A stretch of DNA of 64,000 nucleotides from Arion vulgaris (lineage: Eukaryota > Mollusca > Gastropoda > Stylommatophora > Arionidae), in contig CM036759.1 of the NCBI GenBank assembly GCA_020796225.1, positions 2,366,782 through 2,430,781 of the forward strand. The letters are read 5' to 3'. The position numbers were made by a program, and so were the translations under genes. Below are positions 60,801-64,000 of this stretch, piece by piece; the first letter of the stretch is position 1, and every line of letters starts with the position of its first letter. The notes beneath the pieces are model-generated. The model saw nothing but the letters and a program-made list of their open reading frames with translations, ran no database searches and had not been told where the DNA came from.

Positions 60801-62174
60801 GTCTTGCACATAGAACCAGTAGTGACATATGGATGCAAGTCTTGCACATAGAACCAGTAGTGACATATGGATGCAAGTCTTGGACATAGAACCAGTAGTG
60901 ACATATGGATGCAAGTCTTGGACATAGAACCAGTAGTGACATATGGATGCAAGTCTTGCACATAGAACCAGTAGTGACATATGGATGCAAGTCTTGCACA
61001 TAGAACCAGTAGTGACATATGGATGCAAGTCTTGGACAAATCTCAGGAGGCATTGAGATGTGATTTTACAGAAAAATGCTGTGAATCCCATGGACTACTA
61101 AAAAGGCTAATGTTGATGAAAGAGTTTAACAATGAAGAAAACTTTTACTGACATCAAATAGAGGCAGACATATTGCCGACATGTCATGACAACTGACAAT
61201 ATCAATGAAGGATGACATAACTGATGATATAGAGAGAAATAAACAACAAGCAATCAATAAGATCATTGGAAGCCACAGATGTGGTTTAGCAGAAGAATGC
61301 TGAAAATTCCATGGACAGCAAAAAATACCAATAGTGAGGTTTTAAATCAGGCCTGCACACAAAGAATCCTTATCAAAGGAATAAGAATCCGACAATCAAA
61401 GTTCTTCGGGCATATAATGTGAAGAGAAGGTTTAGAACATTTGATGACAACATGTAAAATTCAAGGAAGGAGAGGTCGCAGAAGACGGAGAAGATGTTGG
61501 ATGGTCTGACATTGTGGTTCGGCAAAAGATTGACGTCAGAATTGATTGACTGCATGCCTGAGTGGTTACGGGGCCCAAATTTGGGGTGTAAAGAATAGAA
61601 CCACTGTTACCTGCCATGCATACCGTAAGAGGCGACTAAGGAGATTTGGCTGAAATCGGATGCATGTGTCCTAAATGTGTAGAGACCTACCAAACCAATG
61701 TGCAACGTATACATGTTCTTGGCAAAGATCAGACATATCAGAGAGGGTGATTAAAATTGGCCGTAAAGAATAATGCAAAGAAGAAGATTGACTGCAAAAA
61801 AGGAGAGAGAGTTGTGGAGAGACATGATCGCCTACACTGGCAGGCATGGCATTTGATATACAATGAAGGATGAGAAAAACAATGATATAGAGAGAAACAT
61901 TGTGGACAGACTAACTTCATAGAACAGAAAAATGTCAATGTTGGACATGAAAGTCAGTACGTCAAACAGATGTTTGTGTGGAAATCCATGAACACATGTT
62001 AGCCTGCTGCATAGCACATGATAACAACGATGATGATGTTATATCAAATTACCTGTGATAAGAATGACTCCTCTGCCTTGTCTGCAAATGTCTGCTGTAT
62101 GAGTTCCTCATTAAAACAAACTTCTTGACCGTTCGGGTACTTGGTGACCAGTTCTATTCTTACGCTGTTGTCCA
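33681..62174 (-). CDS. TDRD9: TDRD9, Tudor-domain DExH RNA helicase of the piRNA pathway (3' part, nine exons)
   Basis: TDRD9 (spindle-E in flies) is a germline RNA helicase with a Tudor domain that acts with PIWI proteins in nuage to silence transposons. Exons: 62174-62053, 59604-59470, 57455-57385, 53204-52998, 44183-44048, 42187-42072, 38050-37984, 34654-34521, 33819-33681. All junctions keep phase, giving about 374 residues to a TAA stop. Exon 1 here is the end of Tudor ([15 protein letters not shown]). The TDRD9-specific C-terminal region follows: [68 protein letters not shown] then VDPDTLL. I recognise these from vertebrate TDRD9. The helicase part lies right of the window. Only about 1.1 kb of the 28.5 kb span is coding. 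The final exon adds a C2H2 finger. Confidence 0.9.
33900..34365. repeat. About 58-bp minisatellite, seven to eight copies
   Basis: Unit contains AATATTTCAATCTTGTTTAT and ATTCTGGGACC. Lies in the last TDRD9 intron. Confidence 0.93.
34521..34654 (-). CDS. TDRD9: TDRD9 penultimate exon
   Basis: 134 nt. Acceptor CATGACCAG. Encodes [13 protein letters not shown], then [10 protein letters not shown] and [10 protein letters not shown]. The donor AGA|GTATTA is chosen because it gives phase 2, which fits the zinc-finger exon. The alternative donor AAAG|GTCATG would lead to an early stop in the next exon. Confidence 0.75.
34735..35400. repeat. Composite minisatellite of TGTTAGTTCTCTGACA modules
   Basis: 16-bp modules (TGTTAGTTCTCTGACA or TGTTAGTTCACTGACA) alternate with AAGTGATA spacers, giving units of 16 to 39 bp in irregular order. 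In a TDRD9 intron. Confidence 0.9.
35640..37172. repeat. 43-bp minisatellite, about 36 copies
   Basis: Unit contains AAACAATAATGTACTGGACT and ACAGGTCTGTAGG. Some copies lose the GAAACTG part. In a TDRD9 intron. Confidence 0.95.
37196..37560. repeat. Dispersed repeat copy 2, ending in a 44-bp tandem repeat
   Basis: 37196-37425 matches 24825-25040. From 37425 the end of it, CAACACATGGGCGACTGTAA, is repeated about three times (44 bp). In a TDRD9 intron. Confidence 0.7.
37690..37840 (-). repeat. Probable tRNA-derived SINE
   Basis: Minus strand has GGTGAAGTAGTTGAGTAGTT (A-box-like) and GGGTTTGAATCC (B-box-like) about 30 bp apart. The rest is unrecognised. Confidence 0.5.
37984..38050 (-). CDS. 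TDRD9: TDRD9 exon, YKWNQ segment
   Basis: 67 nt. Acceptor ATTTCTCAG, donor CAG|GTAAGA. Encodes [13 protein letters not shown] and FQNLYKWNQ; the WNQ followed by VDP in the next exon matches the vertebrate protein. Confidence 0.9.
38051..38734. other. TDRD9 intron with no exon; AT-rich duplications
   Basis: ATAACTGATTGAATGCA-type segments recur at 38235-38345. A piece at 38400-38520 resembles 41540-41740 and 56875-56960 (ACCTGGTATGGCGC, TTTTGCG), an old LINE 3' relic. Confidence 0.45.
38950..40428 (+). mobile_element. piggyBac-type DNA transposon relic
   Basis: Termini CCCTCTTATTCCTGGAG and CTGGGAATAAGAGGG are inverted repeats, flanked by TTAA at 38946-38949 and 40429-40432, the diagnostic piggyBac target. 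1.48 kb long with only part of a transposase, so internally deleted. Confidence 0.93.
39560..39900 (+). pseudogene. piggyBac transposase fragment
   Basis: Frame 39623-39829 reads [16 protein letters not shown], then [20 protein letters not shown] and [12 protein letters not shown]. This matches the DDE_Tnp_1_7 segment (W-S-T-D-x-L, SRNRFE-x-I-x-x-x-L-x-F). Catalytic Asp region and C-terminal Cys-rich domain are not seen. Confidence 0.8.
40466..41837. other. TDRD9 intron, no exon; old dispersed repeats
   Basis: A motif with TTCCGGTTTAGGAGCATTCTCA recurs in three diverged copies (about 40540, 40725, 40930 reversed). Otherwise unassigned. Confidence 0.4.
41838..41990 (+). mobile_element. LINE 3' tail fragment with ATT tail
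   Basis: GGAGACCCTGAACGAACTTT and TGGAGAAATTGCTTGCAGGC match the sequence following the 93-bp array at 56190-56350. Ends in TTATTATTATTA. Confidence 0.75.
42072..42187 (-). CDS. TDRD9: TDRD9 exon, EVRMAIN segment
   Basis: 116 nt. Acceptor TTGTCTAG, donor GC|GTAAGT. Encodes [19 protein letters not shown] and [11 protein letters not shown]. Confidence 0.9.
42318..42895. repeat. 53-bp duplication and 45-bp minisatellite (nine copies)
   Basis: 42318-42425 holds two copies of TTACACTGGAAGCTCTTGGC. 42478-42895 holds the 45-bp unit starting TGTTGGCAAGACAACAGCTT. Plus frames through it are not genes. In a TDRD9 intron. Confidence 0.92.
43040..43172. repeat. 33-bp minisatellite, four copies
   Basis: Unit starts AACAACAAACATCATTGAAC. 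Confidence 0.9.
43516..43830. repeat. 45-bp minisatellite, seven copies, open on both strands
   Basis: Unit starts GAACTGGGAGAGCAGTTGAG. Two variants alternate (CTGGGAGAG and CAGGCACAG). The open frames are a by-product of a stop-free unit of 15 codons. Confidence 0.92.
44048..44183 (-). CDS. TDRD9: TDRD9 exon, YTGALCGLG segment
   Basis: 136 nt. Acceptor CACTCACCAG. Encodes [20 protein letters not shown] and [19 protein letters not shown]. The donor ATG|GTTGGT is weak but is the one that keeps phase with the next exon. Confidence 0.9.
44184..44687. other. TDRD9 intron, nothing recognised
   Basis: Simple TCAACT/TTCACTTCA-rich segment at 44275-44400; no exon or transposon motif. Confidence 0.4.
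44688..44800. repeat. 19-bp minisatellite, six copies
   Basis: Unit GTATGTTTGTGCTTACAGA. Confidence 0.92.
44887..45212 (-). repeat. LTR (3') of element 2
   Basis: 326 bp, same ends as the element 1 LTR (TGTTATAGG ... CTATGACA on the plus strand). Confidence 0.9.
45835..46540 (-). other. 3' region of element 2 with recurring CCTC-n3-GAGG hairpin motifs
   Basis: CCTCAACGAGG, CCTCCACGAGG, CCTCCATGAGG, CCTCAACGAGG and a longer-loop CTCAATAAATGAG occur in similar contexts about every 120-200 bp. Minus frames here ([20 protein letters not shown]) are hydrophobic and broken. Confidence 0.5.
46454..47346 (-). pseudogene. Element 2 third frame
   Basis: Colinear with 17389-18067 of element 1 ([56 protein letters not shown]) with different breaks. 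Function unknown. Confidence 0.45.
47370..48752 (-). pseudogene. Element 2 second ORF, acidic protein
   Basis: Frames 48752-48483, 48562-48236, 48317-47631 and 47644-47378 follow the element 1 protein ([49 protein letters not shown]). Breaks are at other places than in element 1. No known domain. Confidence 0.6.
48750..49541 (-). pseudogene. Element 2 gag-like gene, divergent from element 1
   Basis: The ATG at 49541 (MAHR) and the frame 49486-49226 give [38 protein letters not shown], then after a break [13 protein letters not shown]. The same landmarks as element 1 gag are present, but I estimate only about half the residues are shared, while the flanks are nearly the same DNA. Confidence 0.6.
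50694..50706 (-). promoter_or_regulatory. Primer binding site, tRNA-Leu type (element 2)
   Basis: TGGTGTCAGAGGT on the minus strand, three bases inside the 5' LTR, identical to element 1. Confidence 0.7.
50710..51026 (-). repeat. LTR (5') of element 2
   Basis: 317 bp. It has several small deletions compared with the other LTRs. Confidence 0.88.
51462..51990. repeat. 45-bp minisatellite, about 11 copies
   Basis: Unit starts CTAGTTTTGTTACATATAAG. The last units run into the foldback fragment (ACTACAGTAAAACTATGTAG). Confidence 0.93.
52000..52345. mobile_element. Short foldback-family element
   Basis: CAAAGTACTCTAGTTTATAA (52043) is mirrored by the segment ending CAGTACTTTG (52325), and GCCATGTTTTGACC is mirrored by GGTCAAAACATTGC. 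The plus arm has TTGATAAAAGCATTTTGGTC. Same family as 733-1664. Confidence 0.65.
52347..52484. repeat. 24-bp minisatellite, six copies
   Basis: Unit starts AGTTTTGTTACAGAGAAAGT. It begins at the foldback terminus TAGTTTTGTTACA. Confidence 0.92.
52538..53047. repeat. 102-bp tandem repeat made from a TDRD9 exon end and its donor, five copies
   Basis: Units start at 52538, 52640, 52742, 52844 and 52946. Unit 5 overlaps the real exon (52998-53047 is exon). The other four each carry a copy of the last 50 bp of the exon, the CAG|GTATGT donor and 51 bp of intron. Units 3 to 5 share the CAGCAGTGTAACC form, units 1 and 2 CAGAAGTATAACC. Confidence 0.95.
52998..53204 (-). CDS. TDRD9: TDRD9 exon, PGLPAL segment
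   Basis: 207 nt. Encodes [28 protein letters not shown] and [17 protein letters not shown], ending TEYR across the junction. Donor CAG|GTATGT. Its last 50 bp plus donor and 51 bp of intron form the unit of the 102-bp array on its downstream side. Confidence 0.93.
53262..53768 (+). mobile_element. LINE 3' fragment with AAAG tail
   Basis: Begins GATAGGGCAAATGGCGCCAA, near-identical to 58602-59100. Contains [17 protein letters not shown]. Ends in GAAAGAAAG. It lies about 60 bp upstream of the TDRD9 exon (in transcript direction), antisense to it. Confidence 0.85.
53772..54207 (-). repeat. 87-bp tandem repeat from a LINE RNase H piece, five copies
   Basis: Unit contains CACTGCACATCAAACCAATT and AGTCCATAAGTGC, like 8440-8480 within the LINE RNase H fragment (minus TNWFDVQC). 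Confidence 0.75.
54411..56352 (+). repeat. 93-bp tandem repeat from a LINE C-terminal ORF, about 19 copies
   Basis: Unit AGAGGATGGAGATATGTTGA and on, 31 codons, encoding [20 protein letters not shown] then [11 protein letters not shown]. The plus frame stays open from 54443 to 56353. It ends in the single-copy LINE continuation ([35 protein letters not shown]) and an ATT tail. Substitutions between units are mostly V-E-H/V-G-H and K-H/E-H. This is an expanded LINE segment rather than a host gene. Confidence 0.92.
56370..56600 (+). mobile_element. SINE family C (tRNA-derived)
   Basis: TAGCTTAAGCGGTAGTGAGC (A box) and GGTTCAAACTCC at about 56417 (B box), followed by AATGGCAAACTACTGAAGTA, a SINE body motif. 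Follows directly on the LINE tail. Confidence 0.75.
56687..56866. repeat. 61-bp minisatellite, three copies
   Basis: Unit starts ATAGATAGCTCTCTTGTTGA. Confidence 0.93.
56875..57345 (-). mobile_element. LINE C-terminal fragment
   Basis: Minus frames: [40 protein letters not shown], then decayed sequence. Same family as 60320-61860. Ends about 40 bp from a TDRD9 exon. Confidence 0.75.
57385..57455 (-). CDS. TDRD9: TDRD9 exon, [11 protein letters not shown] segment
   Basis: 71 nt, acceptor TTTGTCCTCAG, donor AA|GTATGT. Encodes [17 protein letters not shown], matching the GP-x-x-P-x-E-x segment I remember from vertebrate TDRD9. Ends in phase 2. Confidence 0.85.
57655..57870. repeat. Imperfect CTA/CTG trinucleotide tract
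   Basis: CTACTACTACTGCTGCTACT-type sequence for about 210 bp, in a TDRD9 intron. Confidence 0.9.
58225..59100 (+). mobile_element. LINE, 5'-truncated, with AAAG tail
   Basis: [20 protein letters not shown], then [20 protein letters not shown] (catalytic FADD changed to FAGD), [20 protein letters not shown], then the segment shared with 53262-53768. Inactive. Confidence 0.85.
59470..59604 (-). CDS. TDRD9: TDRD9 exon, linker after Tudor
   Basis: 45 codons, phase 0 at both ends, acceptor CTTCCCCAG and donor AAG|GTAGGC. Low-complexity polar linker ([20 protein letters not shown]) ending in KNRGRK. Supported by splice sites and phase more than by sequence match. Confidence 0.7.
59800..60075 (-). 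mobile_element. LINE RNase H C-terminal fragment
   Basis: Minus frames give [12 protein letters not shown], then [18 protein letters not shown] and [18 protein letters not shown]. This matches the end of LINE RNase H and its tail (H-x-G-x-x-x-N-x-x-A-D). I first considered it as a TDRD9 exon and rejected that. Confidence 0.65.
60354..61036. repeat. 38-bp minisatellite, about 18 copies, from the LINE YGCKSW segment
   Basis: Unit starts CATAGAACCAGTAGTGACAT and includes the codons for VVTYGCKSW. The single-copy LINE continues on both sides. Confidence 0.92.
61555..61786 (+). mobile_element. SINE family A, copy 3
   Basis: Starts TGCCTGAGTGGTTACGGGGC, ends GAAGAAG. A 10-bp ATTGACTGCA at 61545-61554 and 61787-61796 is the target duplication, inside the LINE ORF. 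It fixes the family's ends. Confidence 0.92.
62053..62174 (-). CDS. TDRD9: TDRD9 exon, end of Tudor domain
   Basis: Acceptor TCTGTAG, donor CAG|GTAATT. Enters with two bases, ends in phase 0. Encodes [19 protein letters not shown] and [19 protein letters not shown], the last strands and helix of an extended Tudor domain. Confidence 0.85.
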
Positions 62175-62231
62175 CTACAGAGTATATCTAACAGATCAGA
62201 ATTCAATAAGAATAAACATATTTATTGTATC

Positions 62232-62690
62232 ATTGCATACATCCACAAGATTGTTATCTTATATCTGCATACATCCACAAGATTGTTATCTTATATCTGC
62301 ATACATCCACAAGATTGTTATCTTATATCTGCATACATCCACAAGATTGTTATCTTATATCTGCATACATCCACAAGATTGTTATCTTATATCTGCATAC
62401 ATCCACAAGATTGTTATCTTATATCTGCATACATCCACAAGATTGTTATCTTATATCTGCATACATCCACAAGATTGCTATCTTATATCTGCATACATAC
62501 ACAAGATTGTTATCTTATATCTGCATACATCCACAAGATTGTTATCTTATATCTGCATACATCCACAAGATTGCTATCTTATATCTGCATACATCCACAA
62601 GATTGCTATCTTATATCTGCATACATCCACAAGATTGTTATCTTATATCTGCATACATACACAAGATTGTTATCTTATATCTGCTAGTCT
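62232..62690. repeat. 32-bp minisatellite, about 14 copies
   Basis: Unit starts GCATACATCCACAAGATTGT. It lies about 60 bp upstream of a TDRD9 exon. Plus frames through it are not genes. Confidence 0.95.
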
Positions 62691-62814
62691 AGATTTGTGT
62701 TCTGTTATTGTATACTTAAGACTAACTTCTCAAATCTAATGTTAAAAATTATCACATAATTTCTTTGTTACTCAAAAAATGTGTAGTTATCAGTTATATC
62801 AGGACTATCATCAT

Positions 62815-63290
62815 AGCACTGCAGACATGTCCATAGGTGCTCCGATCTCTGCCTCAACAAATCCAGCAGACCAACATGCAAGTTCGATGTTGACTGATCA
62901 ATCTCACTGCATATTTGGTTTGTCATTCTTTTCATGCTGCACCAATATCGATATCCATCTCTCTCAATCTAGTCAGCGAGTTAGATTCACAACCCTGAAA
63001 CTCCTGTTTGGAAAGACTCAATGTGTTAAGAATGTCATTTCCCTCTGATATTTGTAGCCATACCAGCCAATCTATCAGCTTGTTCATTATCCCTGACTCC
63101 AGTTATTATCCCTGACTCCAGTTCATTATCCCGATTCCAGTGTGCCCAGGGACCAGGGACAAAAATGAAAGTGATTTCTCTGATCATTGTCTGTACCAGT
63201 ACCTCCACACAGCCTCATCTCACCATTCCAGATTAAATTTACAAATCATGCTCATGGAGTCAGTGAATATGAAAGTTATATGCAGATATA
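62815..63290 (-). mobile_element. LINE RNase H fragment
   Basis: Minus frames: FTDSMSMICKFNLEW, then VPGHTGI, then TGVRDNEQADRLAGMATNIR. RNase H core with the Asp of TDSMS, His of PGHTG and Asp of QAD, separated by a small tandem duplication near 63095-63130. Confidence 0.75.
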
Positions 63291-63394
63291 ACAGTGTATA
63301 CCCCCAACTTACCAATATCACATGGAAACATCATCTTTACTATTTTGATTTTAATCAGTGATCTACACTTGTTATTTGCCTACATTACTCTGTG

Positions 63395-63615
63395 AACCTC
63401 AGTGAAATGCATTTGCACATCTCAACTTGAGGGTCTTAGTGATCTAACACTGGGGTCTCCATAACAACAATCTGGATCCCTTCACAACCCAACTTGAGGG
63501 TCTTAGTAATCTAACACTGGGATGTCCATAACAACAACAATATGCATCCCTTCACAACCCAACTTGAGGGTCTTAGTAATCTAACACTGGGATACCCATA
63601 ACAACAACAATGTGG
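63395..63615. repeat. About 70-bp tandem repeat, three copies
   Basis: Unit contains AACTTGAGGGTCTTAGTAAT and CTAACACTGGGAT. Confidence 0.9.
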
Positions 63616-64000
63616 ATTGCTTCACATATCATCCAACTCTATAGTTGATATAATTCTTCATTTTGTTTTGACTGAACTAATTGACAAGATTAACAATAAA
63701 GAAATGAAAATCTTCACTGACTTGTGCTATCAGACATTTATTCAGAGTCCAAGTGCGGAACAAATGATTAGCTTGTTGACTCCAGACACCATCAGGACAT
63801 CTCATACTGGATGGTCGTATACCCATCAGATAAAACTCGATTGCCTAAGAAAGATTGTTAGAGAGAGAGAGAGAGAATGTCATATATTCAAGATTTCACA
63901 TGTTAGCAGCAGTTTATAAAAACATGAATTGCATCTCTATGGAAACTAAACAAATAAAACATGCAAACATGATCAAACAACAAATATACTCACACACAGG
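63616..64000. other. No gene supported; short GA run
   Basis: A plus frame of 100 codons (63617-63919) matches nothing I know and ends after a GAGAGAGA run at 63861-63876, so it may be a LINE 3' relic. No further TDRD9 exon recognised here. Confidence 0.35.

Larger units (their letters stand above)
60320..61860 (+). mobile_element. LINE fragment with internal minisatellite and nested SINE
   Basis: [13 protein letters not shown] (expanded, see the 38-bp array), then [60 protein letters not shown]. It is interrupted at 61555-61786 by SINE A and resumes with [16 protein letters not shown]. In a TDRD9 intron. Confidence 0.8.

Overview
This window is eukaryotic, from an animal nuclear genome. Two genes on the minus strand are split into short exons with GT-AG borders and matching phases, and introns of up to about 9 kb are packed with minisatellites, LINE pieces, tRNA-derived SINEs, DNA transposons and LTR elements. 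There is no bacterial operon layout, no ribosome binding site pattern and no CRISPR. TDRD9, a piRNA-pathway helicase, and Mutator-like, Tigger and piggyBac relics point to an invertebrate metazoan. The phylum cannot be settled from this sequence. Nearly all long open frames here are tandem repeats without stop codons, not genes.

Genes. (1) NDUFAF5, a mitochondrial complex I assembly methyltransferase: its first three coding exons lie at 5481-5179, 3581-3541 and 2929-2818 on the minus strand, and the rest runs off the left edge. (2) TDRD9: nine exons between 62174 and 33681 on the minus strand encode about 374 residues from the end of the Tudor domain to the stop codon. All eight introns keep the reading phase. 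The last exon carries a U1-type C2H2 zinc finger. The 5' part (helicase, HA2, most of Tudor) lies beyond the right edge. The roughly 28 kb between the two genes holds no other gene I can support.

Layout. 1-2.5 kb: Mutator-like transposase relic split by a 0.9 kb foldback element. 2.8-5.5 kb: NDUFAF5 with a 26-bp satellite in intron 1. 5.6-10 kb: LINE fragments and a SINE. 10.2-13 kb: 33-bp satellite of about 84 copies ended by a SINE. 13.7-25.7 kb: LINEs and LTR element 1 (15905-22152), which is inserted in a LINE. 26-31.4 kb: Tigger element inserted in a minisatellite, then a run of minisatellites. 31.4-33 kb: LINEs. 33.7-62.2 kb: TDRD9. Its introns contain a piggyBac nested in a SINE, LTR element 2 (44887-51026) inserted in a TTCC array, LINEs, and an array that duplicates a TDRD9 exon end with its splice donor. 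62.2-64 kb: 32-bp satellite and LINE RNase H remains.

Most notable. (a) The last 50 bp of a TDRD9 exon, with its 5' splice site, is tandemly repeated five times. (b) Two otherwise closely similar LTR elements differ sharply just across their gag-coding segment, and neither shows a pol gene. (c) Many minisatellites are amplified pieces of LINE coding sequence. (d) Target-site duplications at nested insertions give a relative order of events.
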